Of a stretch of DNA of 64,000 nucleotides, positions 51,391 through 62,500 are shown in pieces (within the stretch, counting starts at the first letter, position 1; every line of letters begins with the position of its first letter). Origin of the DNA: Parus major (taxonomy: Eukaryota > Chordata > Aves > Passeriformes > Paridae). Where the stretch lies: contig NC_031769.1 of the NCBI RefSeq assembly GCF_001522545.3, positions 24,946,100 to 25,010,099 of the forward strand, written 5' to 3'. The notes under the pieces are model-generated. The model was given only the letters and a program-made list of their open reading frames with translations, was not told where the DNA came from and ran no database searches. The position numbers were made by a program, and so were the translations under genes.

Positions 51391-53535
51391 TCCTGAAGGA
51401 GATCAGGGAAAGAAGGATATGGGGATTTTTAAGAAGTCCAGTGCATTTACTTGAGGCTGAAAAATGTCCTTTGCATTTTCCTGTAAAACCTGTGTAATGT
51501 GTAATATAAACTAGGGTATTGTGCCTCTAAAGTTATATATTTTGGCTGTGAGTTCTGTCTTCTTTGAAACATTATCTGATCAGTTGCATAATGTCCTTAC
51601 AGAAATAGATTATCAAGGAAAAAAAAATCAGTGATTTTCCTCATTTTTTTCATTATGAATATGACATTAAATTTACATCAACTCAGTATGGCTGTTTTAT
51701 AAGCATCACACACTGAAGTGAAACAGAAAGACCCCTAGGAAAATAAAATGGAGATTTCCTAGGGATTGCAGCTTGGAGAAAGATAGCAAATATAATTTCA
51801 TCTTTTTCAAAATATTTAGACACAGGTTTAATGTTAACACTGAAAGGGAGTTTTGTGGATCAGGAGCAGAGATACAAGCAGGCACAAATAGGCACAAAGT
51901 GCACAAGGTATGGGAAACTCAATATTAAGCCAGACAGAGGTGTTTTTTGCAAGGCCATGTATCTCTCTGCCAGTACTGCTTAGCTGACCTTATCAAGGGG
52001 TTTATACCTCATCACTGTTCCCTGAACAAGTCACCAAAGTCTGAGTAGCCAGTTCTTCAGCCAATTTGAGCTACTGTAGTCCTTTGAAGTCTGTAAGGAA
52101 ACACCAGTTTATAATTGCCATGGGCCTGGCCCAAGGTTTCTAAATAAGAATAGACATTAATTACATATGGAAACAGCCATCAATTCCAGATTGCATTGAG
52201 AGACAATGGCTATAATCTAATTGTAGTTTTCCACTTTTCATGACAGTCCATGACGCCAGCAGATTATTTAATTACAGCTTCTTTTCTCAGCCCAGGATAC
52301 TTTGTTATTGATATCTGGAAAACTAGATGAAATTAATTAAGAAATAAGGTGTTAGACATTAGGGCAAGATGAATAGGCCCATCTAAGAAAGTACTAAAAT
52401 ATTGCTGAATAGTCATCAAAAAATCTGATGAAATCACAGAGGTATCAAGACAATGAAAGAGCCACAGTTTTTCCAAAGTAGAAAGACTGCTTGAGTGGTC
52501 CTCCATTTATTTTCAGTCTACCCCAACAGCTCATTTCCTCACTAAAGACCTGAGGGTGTACAGCCAATTTTTAATATGAGGTTTTGTGTTCAGCCTTCTT
52601 TTAGTCCATAATTTTGCTAAAGCATCTCTGGCTGCTCAGTAACAGACCCATCCAAAGCCTTAAATAGAAAGATGTTGGTGTCTCACATCAAGAAGTGGTA
52701 GCAACAATTTTTTTATTTGTTTTTAATACCCACTCATGATTGTCCCAACAATGATGTGATGGTCCTCCTACTCAAACTGTAGCACTGTGTAATTCTGGGG
52801 CACAAACCTTTTCCTTTTCTCTGGAGAGAGGTTAATGACAGTTTCACACCACCCTTGCAAGTACATCCCTGTCTGTTATTAACCTTAGCCAAAAACTTTA
52901 AAAGCTGAAAGCTGAGTAAAAACATCGCTGCACACTGAAGCTAAAGGTTGCATTAATAAAAACATCCCTTCATTCAGAATTTTCTAGGAAGAAAATAAGG
53001 CCTTTTTTTAAAAGCCCTTTTGTTCTTTCCCACATAGGGAAAGGTTTCTTACCATTTACAGGCTTCAGAGAACAGACATTTCAGCTTTTGAGACTTCTAG
53101 CAGACTTCTAACAACTTCAGTCAAACTAAAGACCGTGCTCCATCCTTGGCATGCTGGGCAGGTGGGACATTTCCTAACACTGAAGAAAGCTTCCTGGCAA
53201 AGATTAAAATGAACAAAGTGGCAAGTGCTGAAAAATCCATCCACCCCAAAAAAACCTGTCAGAATGGGATGTTTTCATCTTGAAATGGAAGCCTTTTCAA
53301 ATCCCAAACTGCCTGCTTTGACAACACATTTTCCTTACTCACTATACTCCATTCATGTATTTTATCCAAAGTGCAGTGGAGTCCATATGGAAGCAATAGG
53401 TTAGTCTTGCATTTTAAATTATTTCTAAATTATATCCTTTTTTTGGTTCTTTTTTTTGTTTGTTTGTTTTTTCTCTATCAGCACTGTATGTCTGGTAGAT
53501 TTAAAGAAAACAATAAAAAGTTCCTGGTAGAGGAA
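51391..53535. other. Unique AT-rich non-coding DNA
   Basis: No gene or repeat was recognised. A segment near 52245-52305 (CCATGACGCCAGCAG followed by ATTATTTAATTACAG) looks like possible regulatory sequence, but this is only an impression. Confidence 0.45.
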
Positions 53536-54020
53536 TGTGGTGGGTTGATACTGGCTAGCTGTCAGACGCTTACCTAGCTGCTATCACTTCTCCTTAACTG
53601 GACATGGGCAGAAAGCAGGATGATAAAATTTATGCTTTAGAATGAAGTCAAGGGCATCACCTAGCAGTTACCATAATGGTTCCTCTTTGCTGCTCCATTC
53701 CCTGGGAGAAGTCTGAGTCTCTGTGGTCTGCAGTCTTTCAGAACACACCTGCTCCCCCACGTCCCTCTCCACAGGCTGCAGGGGGCTCTGCTCCGGTGCC
53801 TAAGGCACCTGCACACCTCCTGCTTCTTTCACTGCTGTGTTTGCAGGGCTGGTTTTCACTTTTATTTCTTCACCTCTCTCTCTGGATCTGGTGTTTCACC
53901 CTTTCTTAAATATGTTTTTCCAGAGGTGCCACTAGCCTTGATGGTACACTCAGGTGTGCCCTGAGGAGGCCCCTGAAACAGTCTATCAGCCACCTTGATA
54001 TCAAAGGCCTTCTGCCTACA
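53536..54020 (-). mobile_element. Degraded solo LTR of an avian endogenous retrovirus, ERVL-like
   Basis: It begins TGTGGTGGGTTGATACTGGCT, the typical outer end of a common bird LTR, and continues with 'ccacaggctgcagggggctctgctccgg', 'gcacctgcacacctcctgcttctttcactg' and 'ccctttcttaaatatgtttttccagaggtgccac', all blocks of that family in order. In related copies these read as the reverse complement, so sense is on the minus strand. The middle is shorter than I recall for full members, suggesting an internal deletion. The right edge is uncertain, and no ERV coding sequence is adjacent. Confidence 0.75.
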
Positions 54021-54589
54021 CCTAGGAGAAAATACTAAAATAAATACTAAATACTAGGAGAAAGAGAGGGCACTTTCCTAGCAGCTGTGGACACAGGCAT
54101 CACATTTTGCTCATCTCTAGAAGCTGGGGAAAAGCCTTTACAGCAACGCATGGAGCAGCCAGAAGCACTGCCCCAGGCCACCAGACTGATGTTTCCTCAT
54201 GTCTTCAGCAAGTTTGACGTGTATTTACTGTACTGGCCTCTTCCATAATGCCAGTTTGCCATATATTTGGACAATTGCCAATAAAAGGGATAGAAGAGTT
54301 GCTGTCTGGTTTGAAATAACAGCAAAATATTTCTGCATTTACCTCATTTCACGCTGGTAAGGAGGACAGAGAGATCATAATTTTCACCTGTTTCTGTCTT
54401 CCTTTGAGCCCAGCCTCCTGGGCATTCAGGAATTCCCAAAAGGCACTCAAGAATAAATAGCATCATGGGAATCATAGGGATGCACCTGCAAATGACAGAA
54501 AATCACCCATTTCCAGCAAGTGGCTGATGCTGCTGATTACATCAGCAGGCACTCCAGAGATGGAAGAGAAAAAGCTGGCAGCATCATAG
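54021..54589. other. Unclassified DNA between LTR and CR1
   Basis: It starts with a small direct repeat: CTAGGAGAAA at 54022-54031 and 54054-54063, around AATACTAA units. The rest is not recognised, and could include an unrecognised part of the preceding LTR. Confidence 0.4.
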
Positions 54590-55150
54590 AATAGAGAATT
54601 ATAGAATCATAGGATACTCTGAGTTGGAAGGGACCACAACAATCAAGTCCAATTCTTGGCCCTGCACAGTACAGCCCCAAGAGTCACACCATGTGCCTGA
54701 CAGTACTGTCCAAACTCTTCTTGAACTCTGTCAGGCTTGGTGCTATGACCACTTCCCTGGAGAGCCTATTCCAGTGCCTGAACACCCCCTGAGTGAAGAA
54801 ACTTTTCCAGCCTGTCTTCTGGCACAGCTTCATTCCATTCCCTCTGGTTCTATCACACAGCCACAAAAGAGGAGAGATCAGGGTCTGCCCCTCCGTGAGG
54901 AAATTGTAATGGCAGTGAGCTCAGTGACCTCAAATGACGTCAGCCCCTCCTCATATGGCTTCCCTTCCAGACCCTTCACTATTTTCCTAGCTCTCCTTTC
55001 AACACTTCCTAATATCTTGCAATATTCTTCAATATCTTTCTTATATTGTGTCACCCAAAAGTGCACACATTACTTAAGGTGAGACCACACCAGGGCAGAG
55101 CAGAACGGGCCAATCATCTCCCTCAACAAGCTGGCAATGCTGTTCTATCA
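54590..55150 (-). mobile_element. CR1 LINE, 3' 0.56 kb with decayed reverse-transcriptase C-terminus
   Basis: The plus strand opens with the reversed octamer tail (catagaatagagaattatagaatcatagg), then 'ctctgagttggaagggacc'. In reverse complement the element keeps CR1 C-terminal coding in two minus-strand frames: 54878-55066 (VERRARKIVKGLEG) and 54684-54866 (TRGNGMKL, RHWNRLSREVV). The tail and core match the copy at 25689-25910, so these probably belong to one CR1 subfamily. Confidence 0.95.
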
Positions 55151-56353
55151 AATTGTGCTATCAATATTTTCTTTCTGTCCTGCATGTAGCAGGATTTTCA
55201 GATCCTGTGGTGTTCCCAGAAAATGTGTTATCCCATTGAAGAGAATTTAGGGGTTCAAAATCTATTCCTGGACTAAAGCTTTTCATGGTGGCAGAGACTT
55301 TGTGGATAAGGATTTTTGTCTTCTCTTAAAGAAAGGCTACCTTCAGGGCAGGGCCATAATGGATCTGACACAGGAAATCTAGTCTGAGCAGAAAATTTTT
55401 TAAATGCTGAATTGGTGTACTTCATATACTGGAAAGAGAGAAGCAGACAGGAAAAGTTCAGTAATTTTAATTTCTTTTTCTTTTGTTCCAATCTTTTTTA
55501 GGAAAGCAGTTTCCTCAGACCCATCAATTCCTGTCTGATTCAACAGACTCCCCCTTCACCACAAGTATACTAAAATAGCAATGATCATGCAAAAATTAGG
55601 AATCCCATTTTGCAAAACTGAAACACTGTTGGGCTTCCAAATGGGCTTCCATTTTCATTTGCATACATATGTCTCAGGGGCATCTTTTGGCACATTAAAA
55701 CATCATACCTGTTTCTACTATTTGGTTTGGGCTCTGGGCATGACTTTTATATAAGATTGTTGACAGACACTGCCAGCTTTGACAATATTCTTCTGTAAAG
55801 TACCACTGTTCAATCTGAAGCTGATGCCTAGCTAGGAAAATTGCAGTGGCAACTGCAAGGAAGGTGACCGCTGTCTTAGGTGATGAATGCAGCAGCAGCA
55901 CCATGCTGGGTGCAAGAGTGTCATTTACACCTCAAAAGAAGCCTGCCAACCTGAAGACTGGAGTTTTAAAAATATATATTAAAGTATATTAAACTATTCC
56001 TTACTAGTCATAAAGTACAATAATAATTTAAAGTAGTCATTGCTCAGCACAGTAGTATCTGGTATTATGAATAAAGCAAAGAGATTCCTACTTTTTCCCA
56101 GCATGTAATACACTCTCTTTCATGACATGTATTAGGTACGTCAGTGGCCATTATACTTGCAAGTGTATTTGATGGGGAAATAAACTGCATATTATAACAC
56201 ACTTAAAAAGCATACTTAATATAAACTGAAAATAAATACCTCTCTGCAGAGACTGACTCCTCTAAATAAGATATGTGCAATAAGATCTTCCATAGATTAA
56301 AAAAAACATTTATTAAGGTCGATGCCTTTGGGAATGTGTCAAAATTAGTGAGC
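55151..56353. other. Unique AT-rich non-coding DNA
   Basis: No gene or repeat was recognised. Short minus-strand frames (55273-55491 and 55695-55904) lack domains. Confidence 0.5.
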
Positions 56354-56849
56354 TGTGACAATTAAAATTATTCTAGAAAATTATTCTAGACAAAGGAGTG
56401 GCTCCAACATGGAACATAAACCTCCAAGACTCAGTTATGTAGGACTTGGCCTCCATCTTCCTAGAGATGTCACAGCTGTGGCTGAAGTACCTTGTACACT
56501 CCTTGCTCTGCTCAGCAGGCACAGGTTTGGGACCATGAGAAGCCAGGACCTTGAGTGGGGAGTCATCTCATGAGACATTTCATGAGAAATGTCCATGAGG
56601 ATTTCTGTAAGACTTAGGAGGCATCTCACTTAGCGCAGTACAGAGGTATTGAGCTGCTGGGACCCCACATCAACCTGTCTTCACAAATTTTTCAAATTCA
56701 CAGAATTTTTCAAATCCTGTACTGCATTAGTGTATAATTCTAAACTCCATATAAAAGTATTAATTAACTCTCTTCACATTTTGGTCAGACAAAACAATCC
56801 CTCTAGGCCTGAAATTCAAGGACACCCTACTGCCTCAGGCCCCAAAAAG

Positions 56850-56855
56850 TATAAA
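56850..56855 (+). promoter_or_regulatory. TATA box inside the plus-strand LTR
   Basis: TATAAA sits about 197 bp upstream of the ATTAAA poly(A) hexamer, the spacing expected between an LTR promoter and its R-region poly(A) signal. Present activity is unknown. Confidence 0.45.
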
Positions 56856-57046
56856 CAAAAGTGAATTGGGGAGGAGCAAACTGGGGGTATATGATTTCAT
56901 TACCTGAAGCTGTACTTGCAGGATTAACCCCAGATATGTAAATGGCCCAAATTTATATCTGTCTGAAAAACTCATGACCATGGTCCAGTTTGGGTGTAGC
57001 GCCTTGGGGAGGCTTTGTCTGCCCTTAATGTACCTGAAGGCCCTTC

Positions 57047-57052
57047 ATTAAA
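57047..57052 (+). terminator. LTR poly(A) signal ATTAAA
   Basis: ATTAAA precedes a T-rich U5 start (cttttattcttttaactttg), a downstream element typical of cleavage and polyadenylation in LTRs. Confidence 0.45.
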
Positions 57053-57122
57053 TATATCTGCTTTTATTCTTTTAACTTTGTCTGGCCTCTATTTCTAGGT
57101 AAGCCTGAAAATGACATCACCA

Positions 57123-59321
57123 GGCACTGTGTTCCACTGCACATTGAAACTCTTCTGGTGCTTTTTCACTTCAGCTGTTGCTTAGCCATTGAGAATCAGT
57201 TTCATTCCCTTGGGGACTGGATCTCTGCATCACCAGTGGAGATGAGAACGTAAGTAACCAAGCCTGGCTCAGTGGGATGCACCCTGATACTCTCATAGAG
57301 GCACCTAAAATGGGGTCATCAGTGAAGTTTCTTTGAGGATCTAGACCCATGTATCAACAGCAAAAAATGAAAAATGAACACAGGGCACTTCATAAGTCAA
57401 GAGAAAACCAAGCACAGCAAGCCAATAAACAGCTGATGCAAGACGTAATTGCAAAGCTCACAGCTAAATTGTAACTTCTCACTGCTGCACTTTTAAAATT
57501 ATTCCCATCTAGTTCTTCATTGCACAAAGCCTCTAAGTGTATCATTAAAGACGAGTGAGCTACTTATATATTACCACACCAGTGGTTGTCTCAGTGAAAA
57601 TGTCCATATTATTAAAGGTTTCACAACTCTTTAACTCTGGGGGAACACGTTCAACATTTTGCAGTATGGCAGACTTCTATGTTTCAAACTGCTCAAACAT
57701 TTCTTCTTTAAGATTTTTACATTAAAGTGAACAAAAGAAGCATTTCTGGTTCTCTACCATTTAGACATTAGAAGACAGCATTTCATTGCACAGTCCTGAA
57801 GACACGCTATTTAGGGCACAATCCTTCCTTTCAGAATAGAGATATAATGCCAAAAAGAATCTCTCCAGAAATGCTTAAAATGATTCTTTGAAGGAAACAC
57901 TTACTCAAGCCCATTTGTCTTGGGAAATTACTTTTTCATTCTCTATCTCAAGTACAGCTGTAATACTCATATTTTCAACTCAATTTGTTGCTTAATGGAA
58001 CTACTTGATCAAATTTATACATTAAGAGTAAATTTAAATATCTTGTTCTCTCTTCAGAAAGCTGAAGTAAATGTTCCAGTCAAGGTGACAATTCTGCAAA
58101 GGTGAATTGACATAAATTAAAGTCATTATCTGTTTTTCTTTGTTTCTAAAGATTAGTTTAAGAAGTTTTATCATATGGGTCTAATCTAGCACTGAAGGAG
58201 TGAAAGCAGTTTCCCTGTTCTAAAATCTGGGCCATTTTAATTTAAAAAACCAAAGCCTTTGAAAATTTCAGTTGACAAACTTGCATTCATTTTGCAAAAA
58301 TTAATTTCATTTGTGTCTCAGTATGAGTTCACGAAATTAAAATCTAAGTTCTTTTCTAGAAATCTTGCTTGCGTGCTCCTGCTTTCTTTGTCAAGCAGAT
58401 CAGTAGCAGCTTTTCTTTAGAGGAGCTATCTCATTTGGCACCATAATGTTTTGATGGTAAAAGTGTTAAATTTGCGTTTCAAAAGATAAAAACCAAAACA
58501 AATTTGCCTCAGTTTAGTAATATCACCTCCAAAATGAATAAGCAAAGTCCTCAGCTGCTGCAGTGTCTACTGTTAAGTCTAAGTGTCTAAGATAAGTCTA
58601 CTCTGACCTCCCATATTGTGAAACTACTTTTCATAATATGACACTTTTAAAAACCTCTCTAAGATTAACTCACTGCAATCCTCCAAGCTTTACTTTCTTT
58701 TTCCCCAGTGGAAAAATTAACAACAAAAGCTTCCTCATGACTGTGTTTACTGGATATATTTTCTTTCAGAACAGTTTTTATGGCACAGAGCATAGCAGTA
58801 ACAGAAATACTGAGGGTTCTGTGTATCCTTAAAAAAGGATGGGAAGGCATTGAAGTGGAATGGAAAGCACACAGTGAAGATAATGTTGCTTCTCATAAAC
58901 AGGGTGCAATCTAACTATGTAAGTCTTCTTCCCATGTCTTCAGTGCTCCAAGGATCAAAGTTACCTACAACAGGAGTAGTCCAAACCCCTGGGCAGAACA
59001 CTGACAAAGGGACTGCAGACTTGTAGGATGCTTCACACTCACCATTAGCTGGACAGCTAAGACAGCACAATTTTAGAGTGATAATGGTAGCATCCAGAGC
59101 ATGGGTGCAGATCTCCTCATGCCCACTACCAGCACTTTCCAAGGCTGAAGCCACACTGTGCTGCTCGGTGCCTTCCTCAGAGCTTCCCTGAGCAATATCA
59201 TGAGCAAGGTCTGCCAAAGCTTTCTGTGGTCCCAGAGGGTGATGAGGAAGGCAGCAAAACTCATTAGGCCACCAGTCTCAGAAAGAAGACTTGGTTGAAT
59301 TCTTATTCTTCATATTTTCAG
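57123..59321. other. Unique AT-rich non-coding DNA
   Basis: No confident gene. A 100-codon minus frame at 58915-59217 has mixed composition (for example DLAHDIAQGSSEEGTEQHS) but no family I recognise. A segment after 'tctttttccccag' at about 58709 is open for about 40 codons to a stop, again unrecognised. Confidence 0.4.
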
Positions 59322-59591
59322 AAAGACAAACTTCTCCTGTTGGCTCAGAAAATTGATTGCCAGCCATCCGAAGACAAACACAGCCTAAGGAGATGTGTGG
59401 TCAGTAACTCTGGGCAACCAGACACCGAGGCCATCTGGCCAAAGAGCAGCTCTGTAGCAAGCCAGCAAGATCTTGTCAGGTTATTGAAAACTCTTCTTTC
59501 GGGCAGTGAAATTAGAAACAGGGAAAGGGTTCTGAGTAAGAGTATTCTGACCAGGATGGACTCATACCAGAGCAGAGGCAAGTTTCTGTGA
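59322..59591 (+). other. Candidate terminal coding exon, 89 codons (unproven)
   Basis: An acceptor-like site (attcttcatattttcag ending 59321) opens a phase-0 frame of 89 codons ending in TGA at 59589-59591. An AATAAA follows at 59615-59620. The translation is mixed and charged (for example KDKLLLLAQKID, QDLVRLLKTLLSGSE and RMDSYQSRGKFL), unlike the Leu/Phe/Ser-rich chance frames nearby. I recognise no family. Against it: only about 24 nt separate stop and AATAAA, very short for a vertebrate 3' UTR. AATAAA is common here, the opposite strand is open over the same interval, and no upstream partner exon was identified. Confidence 0.22.
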
Positions 59592-62500
59592 GGTGCTTTG
59601 ACTCTAGGTACTTTAATAAAACAAGTTTTATTAGTAATACCTAATGCTGGCATCCAGTACTTTTCCTAACACAGATTTTGCCAGAGCAATTGTAGTTTTA
59701 TCTCCACCACATCCCCAATGTCCTCTCTCTCCAGAGACTGGTTCTAGCAGGACTTCTGCTCCAGCTGGTACTTCGACACTTTTTCTTCATATTCTGTCAT
59801 GGCAATTTTTCTCCTTCAGCCAGAAACAAGTTACAAGGCAAATAACATTTTCTCACCTAATGCTGAAATTTCTTGAAAGTAGCTCTAAATTGCCCAACTT
59901 ATGGAGGAACCAGGGAGCCCAGAAGAAAGACCACTTTAGGGAAAAGATTTTAGTTGTGATGGTTGCTGTGTTTGCTGCACATGCTGAGTCCACAAGCAGT
60001 CCATTTCCTTGTTTTGTTTCCTATAACCTTCCCAGGGCCAGCTTCCCTTACCTCCAGCTGTTTTCTGAAGGGCAACCACTGTTCCTCCACAGGCCTGCAT
60101 CTCTGAATGGAGTAAACCAAATTAGAGCTGAAGAGAGTTTCTTCCCACCAATACACTAATTCATGCATTGGTGAGTCATTTTAGGGCCCATCCAGGGATT
60201 TATACTGATGAGGAACTGCTCTCAATCTTGAGAGGGAGACTCATTCAGAATAATTTTTTTATGCTCACAGCAGTTACAAGGATGAGTTTGGAAATATTTG
60301 CCATATTCTGCTTTAAATAGCATTTCATGGGATCATGTGATGTTAGAAAATGTGCTCTAGTGTTAGTGCCAGGGACTGGAGTGATACAACGAAAACTGAA
60401 GGAAAATTGTAAGTCCATGCTGCAAACCTACTCTCAGTGTTAAAACATATTTATATGCAGCTGACAAGTTCTGCTGTTCAAATAGTACTCCTTGTCCCCT
60501 TATGAACTCCCTCTGTTTTCACAGTGGGCAGAACTTCCTTTTCATTTTATAAAGCTACAGAAAGGCAGGCATTTTCTGTGTAAGCCCATGGGTCTGTCTC
60601 TGTCAGCAGCAGGAGACCCCAAGCCATGGTCTAATGCTGAACAGAAAGTGTCTCAGGAAAGGGCAAATGGTGGCTGGGGTAGGGGGTCCTGCCTGGCAGA
60701 TAAACACAGGCAGCTGCTGACACCAGCAGCTACTGATGCTCACTGAATCCAGGAGTGGCAGTAGTCCCAGCACAACATCCACTGCCAGGATCCTGCCAAG
60801 GCTGGGGCCCATGTTTCCAGCTCAGGACACGGGGCAGGACCACAGGGGCAGGGCACAGATGTGTGGAGTTACTTTGGGTGCCTGTAAGGACGGTTCTGAG
60901 CCTCTGAGCATGGGCCAGACGGACACATGACCACAGGACAGAGATTTTGCTTTACTGAGGTGTATGTCCAGAGAAGAATGGGGCTTGTGGTCCAGTTTGG
61001 GACATGGCATCAGAAAATGAGGCCAAAATTATTAGGTTTTTTGGGCAAAGACTTTTTCACTTGTTGGCTGTACTTATTCTTCCAAATCCTCGAGCTTTTA
61101 TTTTGCCTTTGTGCTATGTTTCAGTAGGAGTAAAGAACAATAATACATGGTTCAGTCTAAGGGTATATTTTATTCTATTTATTTTCCCAGTTGATCATCT
61201 ATTTAATCAGATGAATCATATGCAGCTTTCCATAAACCAAAGTAATTTTATCTGCTCTGGAGCAATACAATGATCCAACAGTTCCTTCTAATGTATCACA
61301 ACAGGAATCTAACTAAAATCATAGTTGACTATTAACCATAGAGGAAAGACCTAAAGAACTGCATAAAGTCACAAAACAAGATGATTCACAGGATTCTGTA
61401 GATTGAGGGATTAAATTTTATTTTTTTAATATGGTAACTAACATTATATTCTTATTCTCTAAGAAAGGATATCTATACCATCCATCTACTGGAAGTGTTT
61501 TATTGTACTTGCCAACGTCATAGGTTTGGATGAGTAATCAGCACTTTAGTTGGAAATCTTGCTAAGAAGCTTACCTTTCTTTTTTGTTCTTTTTCTCAAT
61601 GCACACTGTTGGCAGGCAACAGAAGTTCTTAGGTGGACTGGATTTTCTCAATTATTCTTTCTGGAACAACTGCATTTCTGTAATCAGTTATTCCTGGATT
61701 CAGCATATCTTAGCTGAGAACATTTTTATTACAGTGAAACCAATTTATAATCTCAAACTCTGAAAATAACCAATTCCAGCAGATGTCCTAACACATTCAT
61801 TAAAGCTGGAGACCAGCTTAATGAACACCTTTATTGTTGCTTTCAAAACTCTTTATTTTACCCCCATAATCATACTTTAATGTGCATGTGAAAATTGTGG
61901 TGCTGGTCTGATTGAAATGACTGTGACCAGACTTGAGGATGCAATGGGATTCAGCAGTGTGTCTGGCACATTCTTTGTAGCTAAACCAGTTTCCAGCCAG
62001 TGTGTGAATCACTTGCATGCTCATCAGGACACAGATTGATTAAACTTTTCAAATAAATAACTTGAAGAATTGTTGTATTCCTCCTTGTGATTTTTTTTTT
62101 TTTTCTGTGAACTGGGCCTGATTTCAGGTGGTTCACCAATTTGTAACTAGCATGCTTTTTGCATAGTACTCACTGCTTAGTATTTAATGTATTTTAAGTA
62201 AAACATCTCAGTGATATATCCCAGCTGTGTGTTTTTACTCTCCAAATGGATATCTTTTTTATAGACAAACCTAGGGTGAGACCTTGGTCTAATTGTGGTT
62301 CTGGAGGGCAGGGAGGTATCCATGCAAATATTTGTGAAACACCCAGGAGTTTCAACTGCTTGCATGAATAAAGCACTCAGTCATTAAAACACTCACAAAA
62401 TAGAATAATATGTTACCAATAGCAGCTACATATATGACTTTTCCATAAATATTCATAAAGCTGTTAGTGCCTTATTTGTTTTACTGTTCCATTACTGCCA

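Larger units (their letters stand above)
56354..57122 (+). mobile_element. Solo LTR of an avian endogenous retrovirus with intact promoter and poly(A) signals
   Basis: The right half contains a strongly recognisable bird LTR R-U5 segment: 'gccttggggaggctttgtctgccctt', 'gtacctgaaggcccttcattaaatat' and 'ctgcttttattcttttaactttgtctggcctctatttctagg'. A TATAAA at 56850-56855 and an ATTAAA at 57047-57052 lie about 200 bp apart in sense order, giving the U3-R-U5 layout on the plus strand. The left end is less sure: TG at 56354 followed by two tandem 13-bp AAATTATTCTAGA units (56365-56390). No ERV coding sequence follows. A GTAAGT donor at 57250 lies downstream. No clean target-site duplication was found. 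Confidence 0.75.

Noticed and set aside
58915..59217. 100-codon minus-strand frame of mixed composition
   Set aside because: It overlaps another open minus frame, lacks splice borders or a recognisable family, and lies beside the opposite-strand candidate at 59322.
59644..60159. 171-codon plus-strand open frame, the longest in the window
   Set aside because: No start context, domain or signal is convincing, and one frame of this length is near chance expectation for 64 kb in six frames.
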